A stretch of DNA of 64,000 bases, taken from the NCBI GenBank assembly GCA_016712525.1, contig JADJQX010000001.1, forward strand, positions 124,001 to 188,000, read 5' to 3'. The notes beneath the pieces were generated by a model. That model ran no database searches. It worked only from the letters and a program-made list of their open reading frames with translations, and was not told the origin of the DNA. Below are positions 22,140-31,168 of the stretch, piece by piece; the stretch's first letter is position 1; each line of letters begins with the position of its first letter. Both the position numbers and the translations under genes were made by a program. The DNA comes from Myxococcales bacterium (lineage in GTDB: Bacteria; Myxococcota_A; Polyangia; Polyangiales; Polyangiaceae).

Positions 22140-24335
22140 ATGATTCGTCATTCGGCATTTCACGTCTCGTGCGCAGTCGCATTGAGCACGATCCTCGGGT
22201 GCAGCTCGGCCGATACACCGAGCCACTCGACCGAGACCTCGACCCTCGCCACGTCCAGCCTCGAGCCCTATCAAACGGCCCCCGAGTCCGGGAACCGTCC
22301 CAGCGCTTGGATCACCCCCAGGCTCGACGGATTCCAGGCCATGCAGGCGGGGGCACTCCTCGATCTCGTGGTCGAGTCGCCCGAAGGAGACCTCCTCGGA
22401 CAGACGATCGACGTCTACGTCTCGGAGCTCGGCTTCGACGGTTGGTCGGTGCGCCGGCACGTCGGGTCGTGGGTGGTCGACGGCCCCGAGACCACCCTTC
22501 GGATCGACCCGATGTCCCTCCCCCTCCGCCCCGTGGGCTCGGTCGCCGAGGTCCGCTTCGAGGCGCAGTACACGCCCGTCCGCGACGAGGGGGACCCGGA
22601 GGAGCCGAAGGTGGTCCGTATCCCGTCGGCCGCCATCAGCGTCGCGTACGCCCCGGACGAGACGGAGGTCTACGTCGCGCCGGCCTCCCGCGTTCTCACG
22701 GTCGAAGTGGCGGCCCAGATCGCCGCTACGAACGGCCACGCCGCCCCGGGGGACGTGACCGACCTCGTGACGGCTGCCGTCGCGGCGCCCGGTAACGCCC
22801 GAAAGAAGGCGCTCTCGCTCGTCGAACGCTCCCTCGGCGACCTGAGGGGCACCATCATGGCGGAGGACGGGAAGAGCTACCCCATCGAGGCGGCTCCTCG
22901 AGAGGGCATTCCCGGCTCTCCCGAGTCCCGAGGGGAGATCGGCGCGGGCTCTCCGCTCGCGACCGTGCCAGGCTCGTGGATCACGCCGAAGACCGTCTAC
23001 CCGGCAGAGCCACCGCGCCCGGGTGTTCCTACGAAGCTCGCGTTCTTCTCGTGGTCGACCATGAGCTTCCGCGACTCCGACCTCGGCGAGACGACGCTGC
23101 CAGGGCCGAACTCGAGCGCCATTTTCCCGAGCCGCGGGCGCGCTCCCATGTCGTACGCGGAGGTCACGGGTTTCGCCCTCCGAAGCGACGGGCGGACCGA
23201 CTTCGCGAACGGTTACACCTACCACCTCAACTCGGCAGGGTTCTTCGTCGAAGAGGTGCGTCCCTCGAGAATGGTGCTGTCGTTCCGTCATCGGGATATC
23301 TACGACGCGACACGGAGGGTGACCATCGTAGGCCTCGACGCAGGGGGCCCCGCCAGCGGCGACGACGCGCTCGTCGACCTCCAGCGCATCGACCTCGGTG
23401 ACACGCGCCCCGTCCACGTGACGATGGTTCGTGAGTCCGTCGCCACGCGCGCCGCGGCGGTGACGAGCTCGTTGCTCGTGACGCAGGGCCTGCAGGTCCC
23501 GGCGACCTTTACGATCCGTGCGGGGGAGGGCTGCGGTGGGCCAGGCCTCGAGGCGATTGATCCCGCGACGGGACAGGCCGTTCCAGCCGAGGCGTGTGTC
23601 GGTCAAGGCACGGTATTCCTCGGTCGCAACGTCACCCGAGACGCCAACGGACGACGCATCCTCGGCCCGGGCGACACGAGCGAGGAAAAGTTCGTCGTCG
23701 CGCACGAGCTCGGACACGCCCTCGAATACCAGACGCTCGGGAGCACCCCGGGCGGCGTCTCCTACGACGCTGCGCTATGGGATGGCGACCTCTGCGCCTG
23801 CAACCACGTGAAGGACGCGAACAGCTACCACTGCCTCCAGAGCAAGATGTCCATGGCGGGCGGATACCAGGAGGGGTTCGCGCACTTCGTGGCCACGGCC
23901 ATCATGAACACGAACAACCACAAGGCGGCGACGTTCGCGTACTATAAAGAGGTCTTGAAGCCTCACTGGAACCCGATGGTCAGCACGCCCCCCAAGAAGG
24001 TCCAACCGCCGTTCCGCGTCGACGCGGGCAAGCCCGTCGCGTGGCAACGCAACCATTGCGACTCGGGCGTCCAAGCGAATCGCTCCACCGAGTACGACTG
24101 GATGACGTTCCTCTGGGGCATTCATCAGCGCGAGACCGCGGGCAGCATCGACTACGCGACCTGGATGGGCATCGCGAGGGACGGCTGGTGCGGCGGCGGC
24201 ACCTGTTCGGGCCGAGGCACGCTGACGTGGGAGGCCGTGCGCGCGAACGCCTTGAGCAAGTTCGGAAACAACTTCAATGACCCGCGAATGGTTCGCATGA
24301 ACGACCTTGGACGCGACAGCGCGGTGACCAACTGA
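22140..24335 (+). CDS. Zinc-metalloprotease-like lipoprotein
   Basis: A 731-residue lipoprotein (lipobox STILGCSSA). The C-terminal region has VVAHELGHALEYQ (zinc ligands His522 and His526, catalytic Glu523), and YQEGFAHF 51 residues on supplies a likely third ligand (Glu578 with a gluzincin-like spacing). Nearby are several Cys (CACNH, CGGGTC) that probably form disulfides. The N-terminal 500 residues are beta-rich without a recognised domain and may bind substrate. Family is not certain; known relatives are uncharacterised exported proteases. One base separates its stop from the first SUMF1-lipoprotein gene, so the three genes probably form an operon. Confidence 0.8.
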   Translation: MIRHSAFHVSCAVALSTILGCSSADTPSHSTETSTLATSSLEPYQTAPESGNRPSAWITPRLDGFQAMQAGALLDLVVESPEGDLLGQTIDVYVSELGFDGWSVRRHVGSWVVDGPETTLRIDPMSLPLRPVGSVAEVRFEAQYTPVRDEGDPEEPKVVRIPSAAISVAYAPDETEVYVAPASRVLTVEVAAQIAATNGHAAPGDVTDLVTAAVAAPGNARKKALSLVERSLGDLRGTIMAEDGKSYPIEAAPREGIPGSPESRGEIGAGSPLATVPGSWITPKTVYPAEPPRPGVPTKLAFFSWSTMSFRDSDLGETTLPGPNSSAIFPSRGRAPMSYAEVTGFALRSDGRTDFANGYTYHLNSAGFFVEEVRPSRMVLSFRHRDIYDATRRVTIVGLDAGGPASGDDALVDLQRIDLGDTRPVHVTMVRESVATRAAAVTSSLLVTQGLQVPATFTIRAGEGCGGPGLEAIDPATGQAVPAEACVGQGTVFLGRNVTRDANGRRILGPGDTSEEKFVVAHELGHALEYQTLGSTPGGVSYDAALWDGDLCACNHVKDANSYHCLQSKMSMAGGYQEGFAHFVATAIMNTNNHKAATFAYYKEVLKPHWNPMVSTPPKKVQPPFRVDAGKPVAWQRNHCDSGVQANRSTEYDWMTFLWGIHQRETAGSIDYATWMGIARDGWCGGGTCSGRGTLTWEAVRANALSKFGNNFNDPRMVRMNDLGRDSAVTN

Positions 24336-24336
24336 C

Positions 24337-25473
24337 ATGCGGACCGCGGCCTTCATGGCGGCGGGCCTTGTCGGGCTGGGCCTTCTCCTCGAGTGCTGCA
24401 CTTCGGGAGAGGGCCCTCGCCCTGGCGCCGCGCCCACCCTCGACGCAGCCTCCAGCGACGGCGCAAGCCCTCCCCGTGACGCTGCGGATCCCGACGCGGC
24501 CCCCTTCGTCCTCCCTCCTCCCGCGCCCTACGACAGCCCCACCTGCCATCACGGCGCCATGCCCGCACGCTGCGACGACCGCTGGTGCACCCTCCCCAAA
24601 GGCTGTTTCCTCATGGGCGCTCCTGAGTCCGAGAAGCGTCGCTCACGCTACGGCGAAGAGCAACGCGAGGTGTCGTTCACCCACGATCTCCTCATCTCCA
24701 AACACGAGACCACCCAGGCCGAGTGGGTCGCTACCGGCCTCCCCAACCCCAGCAAGGCCAACCAACGCCCCGACCTGGTCAGCGACTGCCTCGAGCCGCG
24801 CTGCCCCGTCGGCGACATCACCTGGTGGGACGCCTGGGTCTTCGCCAACCTCGAGAACGACCGCGCCGGCCTCCCTCACTGCGCCGAGCCACGCGACTGC
24901 AAGGGCACACCCGGGAATGGCCTCGTCTGCCAGCGCATCGAGCAGCTCGTCCCCTCCCTTTACGACTGCGAAGGCTTCCGCCTCCCCACGCGCTCCGAGT
25001 TCGAATATGCCGCCCGCGGCGGCACCCTCACCGAGTTCTACTCCGGCAAGATGACGGGCGACGGCGAGGGGCCCGAGCCCCACCTCCGCGAGATCGCCTG
25101 GTTTACCCAAAACTCGGGCCACACCACCCATCCTGTCGAGCAGAAGCTCCCCAACCAATGGGGCCTCTTCGACACGCTCGGAAACGCGGTCGAGTGGGTC
25201 ACCGAAGAAGAGATCAGCTCGGCCAACCCCCCGGGGCCCCTCGTCGACTTTCGAGGTGTCCTCCACCCCACGGACGACTCCGCTCTCGTCCGCGGCGGTG
25301 CTGCCAATGCGCCCCCCTGGAGCCTTCGCGTCGGGAGCCGGGCCCTTGGCGCAGTCCGGTGGGCCCACGGTCCGGGGGGCAGCGTGCGCCTCGTCCGCTC
25401 CCTCCCTCATCCCACCGACGCCGGCGCCCCGGACGCGGCTCCCGCAGACGCCTCGCCGGACGCGGGACGATGA
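24337..25473 (+). CDS. SUMF1/FGE-domain lipoprotein, tandem copy 1
   Basis: A 378-residue lipoprotein (signal AAGLVGLGLLLECCTS) with an acidic Ala/Asp linker and a formylglycine-generating-enzyme-like domain (about 75-360): GCFLMGAPESEKRRS, SKHETTQAEW, WWDAWVFAN, FRLPTRSEFEYAARGG, GLFDTLGNAVEWVTEEE and LVRGG. The active-site Cys pair of true FGE is absent, so sulfatase activation is unlikely; most bacterial SUMF1-domain lipoproteins have other, unknown roles. The N-terminus (MRTAAFMAA) differs from copy 2. Core positions usually conserved (DxxGNxxEW, RGGxW) are changed here (DTLGNAVEW, RGGAAN), unlike copy 2. The stop overlaps copy 2's start. Confidence 0.85.
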   Translation: MRTAAFMAAGLVGLGLLLECCTSGEGPRPGAAPTLDAASSDGASPPRDAADPDAAPFVLPPPAPYDSPTCHHGAMPARCDDRWCTLPKGCFLMGAPESEKRRSRYGEEQREVSFTHDLLISKHETTQAEWVATGLPNPSKANQRPDLVSDCLEPRCPVGDITWWDAWVFANLENDRAGLPHCAEPRDCKGTPGNGLVCQRIEQLVPSLYDCEGFRLPTRSEFEYAARGGTLTEFYSGKMTGDGEGPEPHLREIAWFTQNSGHTTHPVEQKLPNQWGLFDTLGNAVEWVTEEEISSANPPGPLVDFRGVLHPTDDSALVRGGAANAPPWSLRVGSRALGAVRWAHGPGGSVRLVRSLPHPTDAGAPDAAPADASPDAGR

Positions 25474-26603
25474 ACCCTCGGCGCGTCACGGCGGGCCTCG
25501 TCGGGCTGGGCCTTCTCCTCGAGTGCTGCACTTCGGAAGAGGGCCCTCGCCCCGGCGGCGCGCTCACCCTCGACGCAGCCTCCAGCGACGGCGCAAGCCC
25601 TCCCCGTGACGCTGCGGCTCCCGACGCTGCCCCCTTCGTCCTCCCTCCGCCCGCGCCCTACGACAGCCCCACCTGCCACCACGGCGCCATGCCGGCACGC
25701 TGTGACGACCGCTGGTGCACCCTCCCCAAGGGCTGTTTCCTCATGGGCGCCCCTGAGTCCGAGAAGCGTCGCTCACGCTACGGCGAAGAGCAACGCGAGG
25801 TGTCGTTCACCCACGATCTCCTCATCTCCAAACACGAGACCACCCAGGCCGAGTGGGTCGCCACCGGCCTCCCCAACCCCAGCAAGGCCAACCAACGCCC
25901 CGACCTCATCAGCGACTGCCTCGAGCCGCGCTGCCCCGTCGGCGACATCACCTGGTGGGACGCCTGGGTCTTCGCCAACCTCGAGAACGACCGCGCCGGC
26001 CTCCCTCACTGCGCCGAGCCACGCGACTGCAAGGGCACACCCGGGAATGGCCTCGTCTGCCAGCGCATCGAGCAGCTCGTCCCCTCCCTTTACGACTGCG
26101 AAGGCTTCCGCCTCCCCACCCGCTCCGAGTTCGAATATGCCGCCCGCGGCGGCACCCTCACCGAGTTCTACTCCGGCAAGATGACGGGCGACGGCGAGGG
26201 GCCCGAGCCTCACCTCCGCGAGATCGCCTGGTTTACCCAAAACTCGGGCCACACCACCCATCCTGTCGAGCAGAAGCTCCCCAACCACTGGGGCCTCTTC
26301 GACATGCTCGGAAACGCCGGCGAGTGGGTCACCGAAGAAGAGATCAGCTCCGCCAACCCACCGGGGCCCCTCGTCGACTTTCGAGGTGTCCTCCACCCCA
26401 CGGACGACTCCGCCCTCGTCCGTGGCGGTTTCGCCAATGCCGCACCATGGAGTCTTCGCGTCGGGAGCCGGGCCCTTGGCGCGGTCCGGTGGGCCCACGG
26501 TCCGGGAGGCAGCGTGCGCCTCGTCCGCTCCCTCCCTCATCCCACCGACGCCGGCGCCCAGGACGCGGCTCCCGCAGACGCCTCGCCGGACGCGGGACGA
26601 TGA
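25470..26603 (+). CDS. SUMF1/FGE-domain lipoprotein, tandem copy 2
   Basis: A 377-residue near-duplicate of the preceding protein, differing at only about twenty residues. It starts MNPRRVTAGLVGLG and its ATG overlaps the stop of copy 1 (ATGA). The structural motif DMLGNAGEWV and RGGFAN are closer to the SUMF1 consensus than in copy 1, so copy 2 may be the ancestral form. Its own stop overlaps the start of a third, truncated copy at 26600, giving a repeat period of 1,130 bp. Near-identical DNA over more than 1 kb means the duplication is recent or kept alike by gene conversion. Confidence 0.85.
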   Translation: MNPRRVTAGLVGLGLLLECCTSEEGPRPGGALTLDAASSDGASPPRDAAAPDAAPFVLPPPAPYDSPTCHHGAMPARCDDRWCTLPKGCFLMGAPESEKRRSRYGEEQREVSFTHDLLISKHETTQAEWVATGLPNPSKANQRPDLISDCLEPRCPVGDITWWDAWVFANLENDRAGLPHCAEPRDCKGTPGNGLVCQRIEQLVPSLYDCEGFRLPTRSEFEYAARGGTLTEFYSGKMTGDGEGPEPHLREIAWFTQNSGHTTHPVEQKLPNHWGLFDMLGNAGEWVTEEEISSANPPGPLVDFRGVLHPTDDSALVRGGFANAAPWSLRVGSRALGAVRWAHGPGGSVRLVRSLPHPTDAGAQDAAPADASPDAGR

Positions 26604-26707
26604 ACCCTCGGCGCGTCACGGCGGGCCTCGTCGGGCTGGGCCTTCTCCTCGAATGCTGCACTTCGGGAGAGGGCCCTCGCCCCGGCGGCGCGCTCACCCT
26701 CGACGCG
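26600..26707 (+). pseudogene. Truncated third copy of the SUMF1 lipoprotein gene
   Basis: The first 36 codons (MNPRRVTAGLVGLGLLLECC to LTLDA) match copy 2 with two base changes. Homology ends abruptly at about 26707, where the sequence switches to GTGCAGAATACCGC and runs into the leader of the next gene. The frame stays open to 26875 but encodes unrelated residues. This is a remnant left by unequal recombination or deletion within a former longer tandem array. Confidence 0.8.
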
Positions 26708-26769
26708 TGCAGAATACCGCAAAACCCCTTGCCACGAGGCACGGACGGGGGAAGATCCGAGAGGCGCCG

Positions 26770-27270
26770 ATGTCTCAGCCTCTCACCCAGTACGCGACGC
26801 ACGCGAACGTCATCGCCGACACGGTGCGCGCGGCGTTCGCGGCCGCGCGTGTCGGCGGGTGCGCCGTGGAGCTGACGGCGCCCGAAGGCTCGACCCTCGG
26901 CGGCAAGCTCGCGCTCCAACACGTCACGTTGAAGGGGGAGCATCCCTCTCCCCTCGTCGTCGGCTCGGTCGACGCCGGACGCAAGGTGGCCAAGGTGCGC
27001 TCGTACCGCGAGGTCGCGCGCATGCACGAGGAGCGCTTCAAGGCCCCAGCCCCTTTCGACGAGACAACGTACCTCTCCTTCACGAAAGACCTCGAGGGCG
27101 TGCTCTCCGCCTTCGGCATCTCCATGGCCCTCGAGGTATCGCCCCCCGAGGTGGCCACGGCCGAGCCCATGCCGGAGCAGCCTCCCCCTTGGCGGCGACC
27201 TCCCGTGCTCGCCGGCGTGGTGGCCTTGGTCGTCGTCCTGGGCATCGCCCTCATGGCAGGGCTTCGCTGA
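26770..27270 (+). CDS. Tail-anchored small protein, unknown function
   Basis: A 166-residue protein with an N-terminal alpha/beta region (VIADTVRAAFAAARVGGCAVEL, SPLVVGSVDAGRKVAKVRSY) and a single C-terminal helix VLAGVVALVVVLGIALMAG ending LR, so it is probably tail-anchored in the inner membrane with the bulk in the cytoplasm. ATG at 26770 follows GAGAGGCGCCG. No family was recognised. The next gene's GTG start directly follows its stop (27271), so the two are coupled. Confidence 0.65.
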   Translation: MSQPLTQYATHANVIADTVRAAFAAARVGGCAVELTAPEGSTLGGKLALQHVTLKGEHPSPLVVGSVDAGRKVAKVRSYREVARMHEERFKAPAPFDETTYLSFTKDLEGVLSAFGISMALEVSPPEVATAEPMPEQPPPWRRPPVLAGVVALVVVLGIALMAGLR

Positions 27271-27870
27271 GTGGCGCGCCATCGGGGGGGAATCGCCGTC
27301 GCCGGCCTCGTGATCGTGATGGCGGTCGCGGGCTGCAAATCGTGCTCGCGGCGCGAGTGCGAGCCCGAGACGCTCCCCGCCCACTGCGAGGGCCAGACGC
27401 TCGTCTTCTGTGCCGTCGAGGGCCACGCCTATGGGCACGATCTCGGCACACGGCGCACGCGCGTCGACTGCCTCGCCACGGACACCTGCATCGACGACCA
27501 CCAAGGCCACGCGGCGTGTGTGCACGCGCCCGCCACGCGCTGCACGCCAGAGAGCTTTCGCGGCGCGTGCGAGGGCAACACACCGCTCGTGTGCATGCCT
27601 CCCTCGGCGTCGGTCGAGGAGAGCTACGTCGTCGCCGGGAGCGTATGCGTCGGAGACCTCGTCTGCCGCACGACCCCCGAGGGCGCGCTATGCGTCCGTG
27701 ACGGCACGCCGTGCCCGCTCCCCGAGGGGCGCATCTCCGCCTGCGTGGGCGGCGAGCTCGTGGCGTGCGGACCCGGAAAAACGGGCCGCGTCGAGGTCCT
27801 CCGAGCACGATGCGCCTGCCGCGAGATCGCGGGCCCCGACGGCGGCGCGACCGCCGTGTGCGACCGCTGA
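27271..27870 (+). CDS. Cys-rich lipoprotein
   Basis: A 199-residue lipoprotein (VMAVAGCKSC) with about twenty Cys in the mature chain, spaced in repeated C-x(6-10)-C units (ECEPETLPAHCEG, FCAVEGH, DCLATDTC, CVCVGDLVCRTT, RCACREI). Such density suggests an extracellular disulfide-stapled protein. The GTG start abuts the previous stop with no gap. It belongs to the same general class as the 6735-7295 lipoprotein but shows no clear alignment to it. Function unknown. Confidence 0.78.
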   Translation: MARHRGGIAVAGLVIVMAVAGCKSCSRRECEPETLPAHCEGQTLVFCAVEGHAYGHDLGTRRTRVDCLATDTCIDDHQGHAACVHAPATRCTPESFRGACEGNTPLVCMPPSASVEESYVVAGSVCVGDLVCRTTPEGALCVRDGTPCPLPEGRISACVGGELVACGPGKTGRVEVLRARCACREIAGPDGGATAVCDR

Positions 27871-28060
27871 TCGCAGCCGACCTCGACGCTCCGCTCTCTC
27901 CACCACGAGTCGATCCCTGCCTCGGAGCCGATATCGCGGGCAACGGAGCGCGCTCCGACTTCGACACGAGCGTCAGCGAAAAAGAAATCGTGACGGCAAA
28001 AAAAAGGACGCAACGGCCGCGTCCACCCTGCCGAAAGGAGGGGCGAAAGGCAGGTACGTC

Positions 28061-28078
28061 ATGAAGATTCTCTCGGAT
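28061..28078 (+). pseudogene. First six codons of a lipoprotein gene cut by the IS21 element
   Basis: ATG AAG ATT CTC TCG GAT begins at 28061 after an AAAGGCAGG ribosome site. The sixth codon ends exactly at the left end of the insertion. The sequence CTCGGAT (28072-28078) is duplicated at 30692-30698, and the frame resumes at 30699. Removing the element and one repeat restores a 150-residue lipoprotein gene. Confidence 0.85.
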
Positions 28079-28227
28079 TGCGTATTTCGGACCATCGCGA
28101 TCGGACAAAACGGCGCATCGCGATCACCCAAAACGGGGGATGCCGATCACCCAAAACGGGCATCGCGATCGCGGCATGAGGTGACGGTCTCCTGGGGGCT
28201 CCAGCCCATGGCGTCTACGACGGCGGC

Positions 28228-29772
28228 ATGGCGACCGAGAGACTTCCGATGCACCGTCTACGAGAGATTTTAAGGCAAAAGCTGGCCCTCGGCCTCAGCC
28301 ACCGGGAGGTCGCGCGCTCGGTCGGCGTGAGCCCGAGCACCGTGGCGGCGGTCTTCGCCGACGCGAGGTCGCACGGGCTGACGGCGGCGAGCGTGGAAGC
28401 GCTCTCCGACGCGGAGCTCGAGACGTACCTCTATCCCCCAGCTCCACCGTCGTGCATGCGTCCTGAGCCCGACTGCGCGGCGTTGCACGTCGAGCTGCGG
28501 CGACCGGGGGTGACGCTCGCGCTCCTGCACATGGAGTACCTGGCGGCCCAGCCGGACGGGCTACGGTACACCGCGTTCTGCGATCGCTACCGGGCGTGGC
28601 AGAAGCGACGCTCACCCGTGATGCGGCAGACGCACGTCGCGGGCGACAAGATGTTCGTCGACTACGCCGGGATGCGTCCGCGATTCGTGGAGCCCGAGAC
28701 GGGAGAGGTCGTCGAGGTCGAGCTGTTCGTCGCCGTTCTCGGGGCGAGCAACTACACGTACGCCGAGGCGACGCGGACGCAGCAGGTGCCCGACTTCGTC
28801 GCGAGCGTTGCGCGGGCGCTCACGTTCTTCGGCGGTGTGCCGCGCGCGATCGTGCCCGATCAACTCAAGAGCGCCGTGGTGAAGGCGTGCCGCTACGACC
28901 CTGGCGTGCAACGCACCACCGCCGAGCTCGCGCGCCACTACGGCACCACGATTTTGCCGGCGCGGCCGAAGTCGCCGCGCGACAAGGCGAAGGTGGAGGT
29001 CGGCGTCCAGGTTGCCGAGCGGTGGTTGCTCGCGCGCATCCGGGACGAGAGGTTCTCGAGCCTTGGCGAGCTCAACGCGCGCCTGCGTGAGCTCGTTTCG
29101 GACCTCAACACGCGGACGATGAAGACGTACAAGGCGAGCCGCCGCGAGCTCTTCGAGCGCCTCGACAAGCCTGCCCTCGGGCCGCTCCCCAGCAGGGAGT
29201 TCGAGACGCAGACGTGGAAGAAGGTTGGCCTCAACGTCGACTACCACGTCGCGTTCGACGGCCACTTTTACTCGGTCCCGCACGGCCTGCGTCATGACGA
29301 CGTCGAGCTCTGGCTTCGGGCGACGCCAAGCGCGATCGAAGTCTTCCACGGGCGCGAGCGCGTTGCCGCGCACGTGCGGAGCTACAGCCGCGGAGGCTTC
29401 ACGACCACGACCGAGCACATGCCGAGCAGCCACCGTGCTCAGGCCGAGTGGACCCCCTCGCGCATCCTCGACTGGGCCGAGCAGATCGGCCCTCACACAC
29501 GCAGCCTCTGCGAAGCCATCCTCGGAGGGCGTCATCACCCGGAGCTGGGCTACCGCTCGTGCCTCGGACTGTTTCGGCTCGCGAAAAAGTGCGGGAACGA
29601 GCGACTCGACGCGGCCTGCCGTCGAGCGCTCTACGTGGGCGCGCGCAGCTACCGCTCCGTGCTGACGATCCTGAAACACAACCTCGACACGCAGCCGCTG
29701 CCCCAGCCCGAAGCCCCCGCCGCGACCGGTCCAGTCCACGAAAACGTCCGCGGCGCCGACTACTACCACTGA
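28228..29772 (+). CDS. istA: IS21-family transposase IstA
   Basis: A 514-residue transposase. An N-terminal helix-turn-helix (LSHREVARSVGVSPSTVAAVF) precedes the DDE integrase core: FVDYAG (first Asp), VPDQLKSAV (second Asp) and SPRDKAKVEVGVQ (Glu), all in the arrangement typical of IS21. The C-terminal part has the YSVPHGLRHDDVELW beta-barrel segment. It is full length and appears intact. It cuts and joins DNA ends together with the IstB ATPase encoded downstream. Confidence 0.95.
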   Translation: MATERLPMHRLREILRQKLALGLSHREVARSVGVSPSTVAAVFADARSHGLTAASVEALSDAELETYLYPPAPPSCMRPEPDCAALHVELRRPGVTLALLHMEYLAAQPDGLRYTAFCDRYRAWQKRRSPVMRQTHVAGDKMFVDYAGMRPRFVEPETGEVVEVELFVAVLGASNYTYAEATRTQQVPDFVASVARALTFFGGVPRAIVPDQLKSAVVKACRYDPGVQRTTAELARHYGTTILPARPKSPRDKAKVEVGVQVAERWLLARIRDERFSSLGELNARLRELVSDLNTRTMKTYKASRRELFERLDKPALGPLPSREFETQTWKKVGLNVDYHVAFDGHFYSVPHGLRHDDVELWLRATPSAIEVFHGRERVAAHVRSYSRGGFTTTTEHMPSSHRAQAEWTPSRILDWAEQIGPHTRSLCEAILGGRHHPELGYRSCLGLFRLAKKCGNERLDAACRRALYVGARSYRSVLTILKHNLDTQPLPQPEAPAATGPVHENVRGADYYH

Positions 29773-29790
29773 GAGAAACAAGGAGAAGAC

Positions 29791-30541
29791 ATGCTGAGAG
29801 AACCGACTCTAGAGAAACTTCACGCCATGCGGTTGGGCGTGCTCGCCTCCGCCTGGCTCGAGCAGGACAAGTCTCCCGACACCCTCGCGATGGCCTTCGA
29901 CGATCGCTTCGCACTCCTCGTCGAAGCCGAGATGCTCGCTCGCGAAAATGCTCGGCTCGCGAAAAAATCTCCGCGACGCGAAGCTCCGGATCACCGACGC
30001 GTGCATCGAGGGAATCTCCTTCGCCCGTGAGCGTCAGCTCGACAAGCCCATGGTGCGCCGGCTCGCGACATGTCGTTGGGTCACCGAGCACCAGACGGTG
30101 ATCGTCACGGGAGCCACCGGGACGGGCAAGAGCTACCTCGCATGCGCCCTCGCCCATGAAGCGTGCCGCAAAGGCTTCCGCGTCGTCTATCGACGCGTGG
30201 CGCGGCTCTTCGACGAGCTCCGCATCGCGCGCGCGGACGGCAGCTACCACCGCGTCCTGTCTCGGATCGCGAAGGCGGACGTCCTCGTGCTCGACGACTT
30301 CGCGCTCGCTCCCCTTACCGAGGAGGCGCGCCGAGATCTGCTCGAGATCCTCGAAGACCGCTACGGCCTTCGCGCGACCGTCTTCACGAGCCAGATCGGA
30401 CCCGACCGATGGCACGCGTACCTGGCCGACCCCACCGTCGCGGACGCCATCTGCGATCGTGTGCTCCACGGCGCTCACAAGATCGCGCTCACCGGGCCCT
30501 CGCGGCGCAAGACGCAGGAAGAATCGAAGTCAGAAACTTGA
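29791..30541 (+). pseudogene. istB: IstB ATPase, frameshifted
   Basis: The N-terminal part (29791 onward, MLREPTLEKLHAMRLGVLAS) and the AAA+ part lie in adjacent frames. The first frame reads RENARLAKKSPRREAP, but deleting one A from the A6 run at 29962-29967 gives LAKNLRDAKLRITDACIEGIS, the normal family sequence, and joins the second frame to 30541. The second part has Walker A GATGTGKSYLA, Walker B VLVLDDFAL and sensor region VFTSQIG. Joined length (about 250 residues) is usual for IstB. A one-base insertion is the simplest cause; polymerase slippage on A6 could still restore some product. Confidence 0.8.
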
Positions 30542-30698
30542 GCTCAGCAAGGCGGGCCGCTTACCCTGCTCGCGAGCCTGGAACCGATCATCCAGAGCCT
30601 CAGGGAGACGTCGCTTCGCTCCGATCGCGATGACCCGATTTCCGTGATCGCGATGCGCCGAAACGGCCGATCGCGATGGGCGAAATGCGCACTCGGAT

Positions 30699-31133
30699 AG
30701 TGCACGTGTTTCGTCGTCGGTCGTCGTTCGCCCGCGTGGTGCTCGAATCGCACGCGCTCTCTCCCTTGTCGCGGCGCTCGGGTTCGCCACGATCACCCTC
30801 GCGTGCTCGAGCGACCCCCTCCCGTTCATGGGGAGCTGCGCCCACATCACCGTGAAGACGGGCAAGATCCGGAGCTGCTACGAGTTCTACGGGGAGGACT
30901 ACCGAGACGACGCTCAGGCGCAGTGCGAGTACTTCGACAAGCCCCAGTACGGGACCACCACGAAGGTTCTCAGCGAAAAGTGCCCGGAACAGGGAAAAAC
31001 CGGCCACGAAGTTCATGACTTCGAGGACGAGGCCGACGTGCGGATGGAGGCGTGGTTTTACGACGATGGTACGAAGCGCAACGAGGACTATGTGCCCTTC
31101 GGAGATTTGAACGGCGACGCTGGCCCCAAGTAA
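30699..31133 (+). pseudogene. 3' part of the lipoprotein gene split by the IS21 element
   Basis: Joined to codons 1-6 at 28061-28078, this reads through a basic stretch (ARVSSSVVVRPRGARIARAL), a hydrophobic core and lipobox TITLACSSDP, then a 110-residue mature domain with Cys at SCAHIT, SCYEFYG, QCEYFD and EKCPEQG, and a C-terminal EDEADVRMEAWFYDDGTKRN. No stop interrupts it. After insertion, a 101-residue product starting at ATG 30828 could still be made, but it would lack the signal peptide. The mature protein has no recognised family. Confidence 0.82.
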
Positions 31134-31168
31134 GAGGCAGCGAGACCCGAGGCGCCGAATCGCACGTC

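Larger units (their letters stand above)
28079..30691 (+). mobile_element. IS21-family insertion sequence (2,613 bp) with 7-bp target duplication
   Basis: The element carries istA and istB and is bounded by imperfect inverted repeats of about 60 bp: left TGCGTATTTCGG from 28079, right (reverse complement) TGCGCATTTCGC from 30691. Within the repeats the decamer CATCGCGATC recurs several times, as expected of the multiple transposase-binding sites at IS21 ends. CTCGGAT flanks both sides (28072-28078 and 30692-30698), a 7-bp target duplication in the usual 4-8 bp range. The termini are intact, but istB carries a frameshift. It interrupts a lipoprotein gene. Confidence 0.93.

Noticed and set aside
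24337..26603. Sulfatase-activating formylglycine enzyme
   Set aside because: No active-site Cys pair at the expected place and no sulfatase gene nearby; only the fold is kept.
30828..31133. A separate 101-residue cytoplasmic gene
   Set aside because: The frame extends back through a lipobox to the IS boundary and joins an upstream start, so it is the remainder of a split gene.
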